Assembly: GCA_025937835.1 (NCBI GenBank)
Contig: JAICQO010000051.1
Span: 1 to 45,737, forward strand
DNA: 45,737 bases
Source of the DNA: Polyangiaceae bacterium
Lineage (GTDB): Bacteria; Myxococcota_A; Polyangia; Polyangiales; Polyangiaceae
Reading direction: 5' to 3'
Shown here: one piece after another, positions 6,507-15,009 of the stretch
How positions within the stretch are numbered: the first letter of the stretch is position 1
Layout: each line of letters begins with the position of its first letter
Program-made: the position numbers and the translations under genes
The notes under the pieces: generated by a model
Seen by the model: only the letters and a program-made list of their open reading frames with translations
The model's database searches: none
What the model was told of the DNA's origin: nothing

Positions 6507-9026
6507 ATGGCCAAGGTCCGCGCCGCGTCCAACCAGAGCGTCGAGGCTCTGAGCTCGGGTTGGGAGCTGTGCGAGCTCGAGCCGCAGGTCGCGCCGGCCA
6601 CGCCCGAAGAGCTCGAGGCGCTTTCACCGAGGTTCTTGCCGGCGGCGGTTCCAGGCACGGTCGCCGGCGCGCTGTCCGATGCAGGGCTCTGGGACTTCGA
6701 GCGGCTGCGGGACCTCGACGAGCCGGAGTTCTGGTTCCGAACGCGCTTCGCGAGCACCCCCGCCAGAGCTGGAGAGTCGCTCTGGCTGTGCCTGGACGGG
6801 CTCGCCACGCTCGCCGAGGTGTTCCTGAACGGGACCAAGATCCTGAGCTCCGACAACATGTTTCATGCGCACGAGCTCGACGTGACGGCGCTCGTGGGAG
6901 AGGAGAACCGGCTGTACCTGCGGTTCTCGTCGCTGAAGGCATCGCTCGCGAAGCGCCGGCCGCGGCCGCGTTACCGCACGCGGCTCGTGGAGCAGGCGCA
7001 GCTACGCTGGTTCCGGACCAGCTTGCTCGGACGGATCCCGGCGTTCACTCCCCGGGTGGTTGCGGTCGGCCCGTACCGCGGGATCCGGCTCGAGCGCAGG
7101 CGCGGGGCGTTTCTCGAGAGGGCGTCGCTGCGGGCGGGTCTCGAGCAGGGCAAGCCGATCGTGCGCGCCGGGTTCGACGTCTCTGGCAGCGTCAGGAGCG
7201 CACGGCTCGCGGTCGGCGACGCGAGCACGCCCTTGACCCGCAGCCCGGAGGGGCGCTTCCACGGCGTGCTCTCGGTGCCGGGCGCCGAGCCGTGGTGGCC
7301 GCACACGCACGGTAGGAGCCCGCTGTATCGTGCGCGCGTGCTGCTCGAGACCGAGCACGGGACGATCGACGTCGATTTCGGCGCGGTCGGCTTTCGCTCG
7401 ATCGAGGCGCTCGACGACGACCAGCGCTTCGCCTTGAAGGTCAATGGCGTCGAGCTGTTCTGCCGGGGCGCCTGCTGGACCAACGACGACATCGTAACAC
7501 TTGGGAGTGACAGTGCGCCGAGGCGTGCCCTCGAGCTCGCGCGCCGCGCCGGGATGAACGTGCTGCGCGTCGGCGGCACCATGTGTTACGAATCCGGCGC
7601 GTTCTACGACGCCTGCGACGCGGCGGGGATCCTGGTCTGGCAGGATTACATGTTCGCCAACTTCGACTATCCGCACGACGACGCGGAGTTCGTGGCGAGC
7701 GTGCGGCGAGAGGCCGAGCAGTTCTTGTCGCGCACCGAGACCAACGCCTGCATCGGGCTCCTGTGCGGCAACAGCGAGGTCGAACAGCAAGCGGCGATGC
7801 TCGGTCTGCCGGCGGAGCTCGGCAAGCAGCCGCTGTTCGAGGACGTGCTGCGAGAAGTCAGCCGCGAGCGCCGCGCTGACGTGCCGTACTTGCCGTCTAC
7901 CCCCAGCGGCGGGGCGCTGCCGTTTCAGGTCGACTCGCGCGTTTCGCACTATTACGGCGTCGGTGCCTACCTGAGGCCGCTGGAGGACGCGCGGCGGGCC
8001 CGGGTGCTGTTCGCGAGCGAGTGCCTCGCGTTCGCGAACATCCCGAGCGACGCCACGCTCGAGCGGGTCTTGCCCAGCGGCCAGGCTCCCTTCCACGATC
8101 CACACTGGAAGGCTCGCGTGCCGCGCGACGGCGGCGCCGGCTGGGACTTCGACGACGTGCGCGATCACTACACCCAACTGCTGTTCGGTGTGGACGTCGT
8201 CGCCCAGCGCTCGAGCGATCCCACTCGCGCGCTCGCGCTGGGTCGCGTGACGAGCGGCGAGGTGATGGCAACCACGCTCGCGGAGTGGCGCCGTCGAGGC
8301 TCGACCTGTCGCGGTGCGCTGATCTGGTTCTTCAAGGATCTGTGGCCGGGCGCGGGCTGGGGGATCGTCGATGCGCTCGGTGAGCCGAAAGCCGCCTACT
8401 ACTTCGTGCGCCGCGCCATGCAGCCGCTCGCTCTGTTCCTGTCCGACGAGGGGCTGAATGGGCTCTATTTGCAGCTCGTCAACGACACGCCACGCGATCG
8501 CACGGTCGCTCTCGAATTTTCGCTGCTACGCGGGGGAAAGACGCAGGTTGCGGACGGCAAGCTCGCGGGTGTCTTGCTCCCGGGGCAGAGCGCGATCGAG
8601 ATCCCCGCGGCACGCTTGCTCGAGCGCTTTCTCGACACGACGTACGCGTACCGCTTCGGACCGCCGAGCCACGATCTGGCCGTGGCCCGCATGACCGATT
8701 CGGCGAGCGGCGAAGAGCTCGGGAGCTGGTCGTATTTCCCACAGCGCCTGCCGTCCGGGTACGACGACGAGCTCGAGCTCCGCGCTGTCGCCAGCGAGCT
8801 CGAAGCGGGCGTCCACTCGCTCTCGCTCACGGCCAACCGCGCTGCTCACTGGGTGTCGCTCGAGCTGCCGGGCTTCGAGCCGGAGGACTCGTATTTTCAC
8901 CTATACCCGGGCGTGGAACGGCGCGTGCTCGTTCGAGGTCGCGCGGGCGTTCCGCTCAAGGGAGTGGTTCAGCCGCTAAACTCCCGCGCGCCCGTGCGCG
9001 TCCAGGCTTCAAGCCAGGGCTCGTAA
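6507..9026 (+). CDS. Glycoside hydrolase family 2, beta-mannosidase-like
   Basis: The 839-residue protein follows the GH2 beta-mannosidase order: N-terminal sugar-binding beta-sandwich (about 15-180), immunoglobulin-like domain (about 190-300), TIM barrel (about 310-600) and C-terminal beta domains. The expected acid/base is Glu424 (CGNSEVEQ) and the nucleophile Glu505 (LFASECLAF); both are present. There is no signal peptide, so it acts in the cytoplasm. It starts 9 bases after the DUF1839 gene and is the last gene of that operon. A cytoplasmic glycosidase here suggests that a mannoside-type sugar is trimmed from, or serves as acceptor for, the carrier-derived product. Its 3' end overlaps the convergent esterase gene by 18 bases. 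Confidence 0.87.
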   Translation: MAKVRAASNQSVEALSSGWELCELEPQVAPATPEELEALSPRFLPAAVPGTVAGALSDAGLWDFERLRDLDEPEFWFRTRFASTPARAGESLWLCLDGLATLAEVFLNGTKILSSDNMFHAHELDVTALVGEENRLYLRFSSLKASLAKRRPRPRYRTRLVEQAQLRWFRTSLLGRIPAFTPRVVAVGPYRGIRLERRRGAFLERASLRAGLEQGKPIVRAGFDVSGSVRSARLAVGDASTPLTRSPEGRFHGVLSVPGAEPWWPHTHGRSPLYRARVLLETEHGTIDVDFGAVGFRSIEALDDDQRFALKVNGVELFCRGACWTNDDIVTLGSDSAPRRALELARRAGMNVLRVGGTMCYESGAFYDACDAAGILVWQDYMFANFDYPHDDAEFVASVRREAEQFLSRTETNACIGLLCGNSEVEQQAAMLGLPAELGKQPLFEDVLREVSRERRADVPYLPSTPSGGALPFQVDSRVSHYYGVGAYLRPLEDARRARVLFASECLAFANIPSDATLERVLPSGQAPFHDPHWKARVPRDGGAGWDFDDVRDHYTQLLFGVDVVAQRSSDPTRALALGRVTSGEVMATTLAEWRRRGSTCRGALIWFFKDLWPGAGWGIVDALGEPKAAYYFVRRAMQPLALFLSDEGLNGLYLQLVNDTPRDRTVALEFSLLRGGKTQVADGKLAGVLLPGQSAIEIPAARLLERFLDTTYAYRFGPPSHDLAVARMTDSASGEELGSWSYFPQRLPSGYDDELELRAVASELEAGVHSLSLTANRAAHWVSLELPGFEPEDSYFHLYPGVERRVLVRGRAGVPLKGVVQPLNSRAPVRVQASSQGS

Positions 9027-9689
9027 GAACTTCTTCAGTCCGCGAACGGCCTGCACCGGGGTGCCGTGCCCGCCGTCGAAAGCCAAGAAATCTACCAGCC
9101 AACCCGCGCTCGTCAGGTCGTCCTTGAAGCGCTCGGTGGCCGAGAAAGACAGGTCCGGATCGGCGCGGCCGTGGCTGATGAAGGCGCGCTGGCCGCGACG
9201 TTTTTCGAGCAGCGGGTTCCATTTCCGCTCGGCGATGCGGCAGCCGGAGAGCATCACCAGCGCCGCGAGCTCTCGAGCGCTGTGCAACGCATAGTCGAAG
9301 GCCAGCATCGCGCCCTGCGAGAAGCCGCCGAGCACGAGCGGCGTTCGTCCCGAATCGGCGCGGATTGTTTCGAGGAATTCGCTCAGCGTCACGCGCGCCT
9401 CTTCGAGCCCCGTTGGTTCGAAGCTCGACAGATCCCTCGGTTGACCCGAGGCCAGGGCCAGAGCGCGCGACGCGCCGTCCGATGGCCACCACGTGTGCCC
9501 GCCGAGCTCATCGGCTCCCGCGCGATCGAGCGCTAGCGGAGCTTCGGGAAAGAAGAACTCTCCGTCTATTCCCATCGATTTTGCGAACGCCGAAAGGTCC
9601 TCCGCTCCGCCGGCAAAGCCGTGCAAAAGCACGATCTGCGGCCCGCCGTCACCCACCCGGTAGCGAACGATTTTTTGAATGGATCGCAT
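9009..9689 (-). CDS. Alpha/beta-hydrolase, phospholipase/carboxylesterase type
   Basis: The 226-residue product has an oxyanion loop LLHGFAGGAED, nucleophile elbow GGFSQG (Ser124), an acid near Asp177 in HGRADPDL and His208 in DGGHGT. This matches the small carboxylesterase/lysophospholipase family (EstB/YpfH type). There is no signal peptide, so it is cytosolic. The gene is antisense to, and overlaps the ends of, the upstream GH2 gene; its start lies about 40 bases from the divergent double-hydrolase gene, so the two probably share a short promoter region. The natural ester substrate is unknown. Confidence 0.85.
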   Translation of the reverse strand: MRSIQKIVRYRVGDGGPQIVLLHGFAGGAEDLSAFAKSMGIDGEFFFPEAPLALDRAGADELGGHTWWPSDGASRALALASGQPRDLSSFEPTGLEEARVTLSEFLETIRADSGRTPLVLGGFSQGAMLAFDYALHSARELAALVMLSGCRIAERKWNPLLEKRRGQRAFISHGRADPDLSFSATERFKDDLTSAGWLVDFLAFDGGHGTPVQAVRGLKKFLRALA

Positions 9690-9729
9690 TGACGGTGCAC
9701 CGCCTGTCGAGCATTACCATGGACGTCGA

Positions 9730-11868
9730 ATGTCTGAAGGCACGGGGACAATCTCACCAGCTGCCCCCGTGGATGTCGGCGCTGCGGACTCGTTTCTGGG
9801 CCTTGGCCGGGCGCGGCCGTTGTGGTTCGGTCCGACGGATCGCCCGCTGTTCGGCTGGTATCATCCGGCGCGCGGCGCGACGCCCCGCGCGGCGCTCGTC
9901 ATGTGCAGCCCGTTCGGGCACGAAGCGATGTCCGTGCATCGCGGCTACGTGCACCTCGCGAGGCGTTTCGCCGCTAGCGGCATCGCGGTGTTGCGTTTCG
10001 ACTACGATGGCACCGGAGACTCCGCCGGCGACGCGCACGATCCGGACCGAGTTCCGGCCTGGATACGTAGCATTCGCCTGGCACGCGAGCGGCTCTTGCG
10101 CTTGTGCGGCGCGGGCTCCACGTTCGTGTTCGGCCTGCGTCTCGGCGCGCTCTTGGCGCTGAGCGAGGCGGTCGACAACCCCGCGGACGGGTTGATCCTG
10201 TTCGCGCCGCCGGCCTCGGGTCGCGTCTGGGTGCGCGAGGTGCAGGCGCTGCAGATGCTCAAGCAATCCCAGCTCCCGTTCGCGCCCGCTACGCCAGAGC
10301 CCGCGGTCGTCGGCTTTCCGCTCGACCAGGCCACGCGCGAGGCGATCTCCGGGCTCAAGTACGACGGCCTGGTGCATCCACCCGCGCGCCACGTGCTGCT
10401 GATCGCTCGCGACGATCTGCCGAGTGGTGAAGCCAAGCTCGCTCCGCTCTTGACCGAGAGTGGTGCCGAGGTCGTGGTTTCGAAGGCGCCGGGCTACGCC
10501 GAGTTCGTGCCGGAAGATCCGGTCAAGTCGAGGCTGCCTCAGGCGGTCGCCGACGCGATCCTGTCCTTCATCGACGAGCTCCACCCGCCTGCGACCGGAA
10601 AACCCGCGTCGCTCCCACGCGAGGAGGCTCCCGCCTGGTCGAGCCCCACCCCGTACGGCCAGTTCTCGGGCCAAACGCCGGCTTCGGACGGGGAGCGCTT
10701 CTCCGGCCGCCCGCCGGTTCCCTACGAGGAGGAGCGCGAGAATTCTCCGCCCCCGTCCGGAGAGGAGGTTCCCTGGTCCAGCCCGCTGTCGCCGCCGCCT
10801 GAGGAGGAGACGCCCACGGTCTCGCTGCGTCCGCCGCCGATGCGCGAAGAGACGCCGACCTGGTCGTTGCGCACGGCGCAGTTACGGGGGGACGCGCCGG
10901 GGCCGCTGAGTCTACGCCGCGGCGAGCCGGCGCAGCTCAACAGCCGTATCGCGATCCTGGGCGGCGGCATCCGCGAGGAGGCCGTGCACTTCCACGGTCT
11001 GTTCGGCATCTTGAGCGAGCCCGTGTCGGCGGAGCTGCCGGAGCCTACCGCCGTGCTGCTCTTCAACATCGGGGCCAACCACCACGTGGGCTCGAACCGC
11101 CTCTACGTGCAGATGGCGCGGGCCTGGTCGGCGCAGGGGTTCAGCGTGCTGCGCCTGGATTTCTCCGGGATCGGCGACAGCCCGATCGCTGCAGGCAAGC
11201 GCGAGAACGAGGTGTACTCGAAGCACATGTTCCACGACGCGCGGGTGGCGATCGACTTCATGATCGCCCGCGGTGCCGAGCACGTGGTGCTGCTCGGGTT
11301 GTGCTCGGGCGCCTACGTCGCCTACCACAGCGCAATCCTCGATTCGCGCGTGTCGGACGTCGTGATGATCAACCTGCTCACGTTCCACTGGACGGAGGGC
11401 GATTCACTCGAGATCCGCACGCGCAGTACCCACAAATCGACGACCTTTTACAAGCGCGCGGCGCTGAAGCTCGACACCTGGAAGCGGCTGGCGCGGGGAG
11501 ACGTCAACGTGCGAGGCATCGCCGGGCAGCTCGCGCTACGCACCAAGAAGCGGCTGTACCGCGAGGCGAAGTCGGTGGCCGCGCGCTTCACCGGCACCCT
11601 CGTCGAGGCCACCGACGTGGAGCGCGGCTTCCGGTTGCTGGACGAGCGAGGCACGGGCGTGCTCGCGCTCTACGGCTCGGACGACGGCGGAATCGACGTG
11701 ATCGAGGGGCACCTCGGCTCCGGGGCGGAGGCGATGGCCGGCAGCCGCTCGTTCCGCATGCAGGTGCTGGAAGGCCCCGATCACACCTTCACCCCGCTCT
11801 GGACGCAGCGTCAGCTCGTTCAGCTGATCGGCGAGTACCTGTTGGAGCGTTACGCGGGCGAGCCCTGA
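9730..11868 (+). CDS. Fused double alpha/beta-hydrolase with proline-rich linker
   Basis: This 712-residue protein contains two alpha/beta-hydrolase domains (about 20-280 and 415-710) joined by a Pro/Glu-rich, probably disordered linker (about 285-395). In the first domain the nucleophile elbow reads GLRLGA, with Arg137 where Ser is expected. In the second it reads GLCSGA, with Cys525, and a GPDHTF histidine follows near the end. These elbows recall the paired hydrolases of exosortase A/EPS loci, where they are separate genes, but no exosortase or EPS gene is in the window. I chose ATG 9730 over 9679 because the longer form would overlap the divergent esterase start. A thioester or acyl-transfer role is possible. 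Confidence 0.75.
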   Translation: MSEGTGTISPAAPVDVGAADSFLGLGRARPLWFGPTDRPLFGWYHPARGATPRAALVMCSPFGHEAMSVHRGYVHLARRFAASGIAVLRFDYDGTGDSAGDAHDPDRVPAWIRSIRLARERLLRLCGAGSTFVFGLRLGALLALSEAVDNPADGLILFAPPASGRVWVREVQALQMLKQSQLPFAPATPEPAVVGFPLDQATREAISGLKYDGLVHPPARHVLLIARDDLPSGEAKLAPLLTESGAEVVVSKAPGYAEFVPEDPVKSRLPQAVADAILSFIDELHPPATGKPASLPREEAPAWSSPTPYGQFSGQTPASDGERFSGRPPVPYEEERENSPPPSGEEVPWSSPLSPPPEEETPTVSLRPPPMREETPTWSLRTAQLRGDAPGPLSLRRGEPAQLNSRIAILGGGIREEAVHFHGLFGILSEPVSAELPEPTAVLLFNIGANHHVGSNRLYVQMARAWSAQGFSVLRLDFSGIGDSPIAAGKRENEVYSKHMFHDARVAIDFMIARGAEHVVLLGLCSGAYVAYHSAILDSRVSDVVMINLLTFHWTEGDSLEIRTRSTHKSTTFYKRAALKLDTWKRLARGDVNVRGIAGQLALRTKKRLYREAKSVAARFTGTLVEATDVERGFRLLDERGTGVLALYGSDDGGIDVIEGHLGSGAEAMAGSRSFRMQVLEGPDHTFTPLWTQRQLVQLIGEYLLERYAGEP

Positions 11869-13241
11869 CGGCGACGCAGCAGCAGCAGGGCGAGCGCGAG
11901 CAAGGGGAACAGGGACGAAGCGTCGAAGCGCGTCGGGGAGAACGCGCAGCCGCGGGATCCGGATGACGTCGGAGAAGGAGCAGGAGCAGGAGCCGGACTT
12001 CCGCCTGAGCTCGGCCCCGGGAACGCGGGCGGGGCCGAGGGCGAGCCGCCGGAGCTCGAGTTGGGTGGAGAAGGCGGGGCCGACGCGGTGCCGCCGGTCG
12101 AGCTCGGGTTCGGCGGCGTGGTCGGGGGTGGGGGCTCCGGGGAGCCGCTGCTCATGCAGGCACCGTCGACGCACTGCGCGGAGGGGCCGCACGAGTCTTC
12201 GTCGACGTCGCCGTCGCAATCGTCGTCGAGGAGATTGCAGGTTTCCGGGAGGGGTGTGCCGGGTGTGCAGCTCGATTCGTTGCAGGTGACGCTGTCGCGC
12301 AGGCACCAGCCCTCGCCGCACTGGGGGCGCACTCGCTCGTCTGCGCGACCGTCGCAGTCGTCGTCCACGAGGTTGCAGACTTCGACGGCGTTCGGGTGGC
12401 GCGTCGGATCGTCGTCGTCGCAGTCGTTGCGATCGGCTGCGTAGCCCTCGAGCGGAACGCAGCCGATCACGGATTCACCGGAGAAAGCGGCGTAGCCGTC
12501 CCCGTCGGCGTCGGGCCAGAGCTCGACCGGATCGGCGTCTTCGTCGATGACCTGGTTGCAGTTATCGTCCTTCTCGTTGCAGCGCTCGGGCGCGCCGGGA
12601 TGGATGTAATCGAAGGTGTCGTCGCAGTCGTCGCTCGTGAGGGAGTAGCCCGCGGGCGCTTCGTCCGCGCAGCCCTCGGTCGTCGGGTAGTCGAGCGAGC
12701 CGAAGCCGTCGCGATCCGCGTCGAAGAAGTAGGTGCGCGCCTCGCAGCCGAACGCCCGAGCGTAACGGGTGAATCCGGGAGTGTCGCCGGACGAGCGACG
12801 GTCGTTGTTGGCGGCTACCGCGTAGGCTTCGAAATGCACGGCTCCCGGCTCGGACGGCGCTTGCCAGCCGAAGCGAAAGCTCACGCTGCCGTTGGTCCCG
12901 GCCTTGGGCGCCGAGTGCAAGAAGCCGTCGCTCGTGAGCTTCAGCCCTTCACCCTCGATCGTCCGCAGCTGCCCGATGTCCGGCGTGGGCACGAACAGCC
13001 CCGCGGTCGAGAGTCCGGCATGCTCGATCGTCACTCGAAAGGTCACGACCGCGCCGGGCTCGAAGCGCTCGGGCTCGGGCGTGAACGTGATCTTGGTGTT
13101 CGGCGCTGCGGCGTGGCAGCCCTCGCAGCCGTTGGCGGCGACCCCGTTGGAACGCGCCCAGCCGATTGCGGGGGCCAACGTCAAGAAGATTGCGGGGAGG
13201 AGCGAGCTCTTCGCTCGCGCGCGGAAGGTCCGTGCGGGCAT
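11850..13241 (-). CDS. Secreted MopE/Reeler-like Cys-rich protein with MYXO-CTERM-like tail
   Basis: Starting at ATG 13241 the product is 463 residues with a signal peptide (SSLLPAIFLTLAPAIGWARS). A GCEGCH motif follows at once; then a beta-sandwich domain of Reeler/choice-of-anchor type (about 40-175). Next come four or five MopE-type metal-binding repeats (DDCDDTFDYIHPGAPERCN-like units ending in DDDCDG), a Ser/Gly/Pro linker (about 365-430) and a tail with GCAFSP, a hydrophobic helix and RRRQG. The tail resembles MYXO-CTERM sorting signals, so the protein is probably anchored at the cell surface. The repeats suggest Ca or Cu binding. The open frame extends upstream to 13943, but that part is low-complexity antisense to the GH53 linker. 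Confidence 0.82.
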   Translation of the reverse strand: MPARTFRARAKSSLLPAIFLTLAPAIGWARSNGVAANGCEGCHAAAPNTKITFTPEPERFEPGAVVTFRVTIEHAGLSTAGLFVPTPDIGQLRTIEGEGLKLTSDGFLHSAPKAGTNGSVSFRFGWQAPSEPGAVHFEAYAVAANNDRRSSGDTPGFTRYARAFGCEARTYFFDADRDGFGSLDYPTTEGCADEAPAGYSLTSDDCDDTFDYIHPGAPERCNEKDDNCNQVIDEDADPVELWPDADGDGYAAFSGESVIGCVPLEGYAADRNDCDDDDPTRHPNAVEVCNLVDDDCDGRADERVRPQCGEGWCLRDSVTCNESSCTPGTPLPETCNLLDDDCDGDVDEDSCGPSAQCVDGACMSSGSPEPPPPTTPPNPSSTGGTASAPPSPPNSSSGGSPSAPPAFPGPSSGGSPAPAPAPSPTSSGSRGCAFSPTRFDASSLFPLLALALLLLRRRQGSPA

Positions 13242-13470
13242 GCGAGCTTCGAGTGTCGCACGATCGACGGAAGCGTCAGGGCTCGAGCCGGCAGGTCTCG
13301 CAATTCGACTGCGACGCGCTCGTGAGGGCCGGCCGCTCCAGCAGCACGTTTCCAGCGCCGGCGCCCAGGTGAGCCGATCTGGCCGTGGTTTTTCGGCCGT
13401 TTCGAATAGTTCCGAGCTTGGATCGGGTCGTGTAGGTGCATGATTCGAGAAGGCGAGGCTGCTCCGTCGC

Positions 13471-14928
13471 ATGACCCGTTCACCATTCAACCAAACCGCG
13501 CGCTCGTGGGTCGCGGCGACCTTGTTCGCTGCGCTGATCGCCAATTGCTCGAGCCAGGAGAGCGGCTCCGAGCCGAACCGACCCAGCACTGGCGGGAGCA
13601 ACGGGAGCGGCGGTGCCGCGAGCACGGCGAACGGGGGCGCCCTCACGAGCAGCGGCGGAGCAACTCCGACTGGCGGAGCCAGCCTCTCCGGCGGAGCGTC
13701 AGTGACCGGCGGGAGCGCGGCGACCGGCGGCAGCCCCGCGAGCAGCGGTGGCGCGGCGAGCGAGACCGGCGGTTCGGCAGCCGTGGCGGGTGCGACAACG
13801 AGCGGTGGCGCGACAGCGAGCGGTGGCAAAGCTTCCGGCGGGAGTGCGGGCAGCGCCGGATCGGCCAGCGTTACCGGTGGCGCGACGAACGGCGGCAGCG
13901 GGGGAGGCGTGTTCGCCCCCGCCTTCATTCTCGGCGCCGACATCTCCAGCGTTCAGGAAGGAAAGGCCACCTTCAAGGACACGGACGGTCAAACCAAGAC
14001 CATCTTCGAGCTCCTGAAAAACCACGGCTTCAACTACATCCGCTTGAAGACCTTCGTCGATCCCGGCGCCCCCTACGGGTATTCCTCGAAAGAGAACGGC
14101 TGCAGCGGCTTCGACGAGCCCTTCGGCGACAAAGCGCACGTCGTCGCCTTCGGCAAGCAAGCCAAGGACGCGGGCATGGGGTTCTTGCTCGACTTCCACT
14201 ACAGCGACACCTGGGCGGACCCCGGCAACCAGATCATCCCCGACCCCTGGCGCGGGGCGTCGAACGTCGGCGAGCTCGCCGCGCTCGTGAAGTCCTACAC
14301 GAAAGACGTGATCGCGACCGCTGTCGCGGCCGGCGCGCGGCCCGACATGGTCCAGATCGGAAATGAAATCACGCCCGGCATGTTGATTCACGTGCCCGGC
14401 GCCAACACCGATTGCTGGGGGAACAACCCGGATCGCGCGCCCGTGGGCGGCGGGACCGGTAATTGGGACGACCTGGCCGCGCTGCTCAAGGCGGGCATCG
14501 AAGGCGTGCGCGAGGTCGACGCCGGCATCCAGATCATGCTCCACATCGAGAACACCGACGACCTGAACGGCGTGCGGCGCTGGGTCGACAGCGCGCTCGC
14601 GCGCGACGTCGATTTCGACGTGCTCGGCTTGTCTTGCTACGTCGCTTTCCAGGGTGAGCCCTCGGTCTGGAAGGCCACGTTCACCGATCTCGCCAGCCGC
14701 TACCCGGACTTGAAGTTCGCGATCGCCGAGTACAATCCGGAGCGCGAGCAGGCCAACCGCATCATGAAGGATCTGCCGAACGGCCGCGGCCTCGGCACCT
14801 TCTTCTGGGAGCCCACGCGCAGCGGCGAATGGGGCGATGCCCTGTTCAACTGGCAGGGCAACACGGGCACAGCCAGGCAGGCCGACTTTGCCGTCTACGA
14901 CGGGCTGCGCGAATACCTCGGGATCTGA
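13471..14928 (+). CDS. GH53 endo-beta-1,4-galactanase, probable lipoprotein
   Basis: The 485-residue protein has an N-terminal signal with LIANC (Cys26) as a likely lipobox, although Asn at -1 is atypical. A Gly/Ser/Thr/Ala-rich linker follows (about 30-145), then a GH53 TIM barrel (about 148-485: FILGADISSVQEG at its start, DFHYSDTWADPG). The acid/base is Glu299 (QIGNEIT) and the nucleophile Glu420 (AIAEYNPE). GH53 enzymes cut beta-1,4-galactan of type I arabinogalactan, fitting a saprophytic soil lifestyle. The gene stands alone between divergent and unrelated neighbours. Confidence 0.9.
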   Translation: MTRSPFNQTARSWVAATLFAALIANCSSQESGSEPNRPSTGGSNGSGGAASTANGGALTSSGGATPTGGASLSGGASVTGGSAATGGSPASSGGAASETGGSAAVAGATTSGGATASGGKASGGSAGSAGSASVTGGATNGGSGGGVFAPAFILGADISSVQEGKATFKDTDGQTKTIFELLKNHGFNYIRLKTFVDPGAPYGYSSKENGCSGFDEPFGDKAHVVAFGKQAKDAGMGFLLDFHYSDTWADPGNQIIPDPWRGASNVGELAALVKSYTKDVIATAVAAGARPDMVQIGNEITPGMLIHVPGANTDCWGNNPDRAPVGGGTGNWDDLAALLKAGIEGVREVDAGIQIMLHIENTDDLNGVRRWVDSALARDVDFDVLGLSCYVAFQGEPSVWKATFTDLASRYPDLKFAIAEYNPEREQANRIMKDLPNGRGLGTFFWEPTRSGEWGDALFNWQGNTGTARQADFAVYDGLREYLGI

Positions 14929-15009
14929 GCCCAGCGCTGAAATTCACCCAGCCTTCGTGCGACAAAATGCGGCTCTGGCGCCGCTAGACAGCCGACTACG
15001 ATCGTTTGC

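Noticed and set aside
12396-13325. 309-residue plus-strand frame inside the MopE/Reeler-like gene
   Set aside because: It is the antisense shadow of a gene with signal peptide, repeats and sorting tail; Val/Arg-rich with no domain.
11850-13943. Extension of the MopE/Reeler-like gene to 13943
   Set aside because: The added N-terminal 234 residues are Pro/Ala/Leu low complexity antisense to the GH53 linker; a proper signal peptide begins at 13241.
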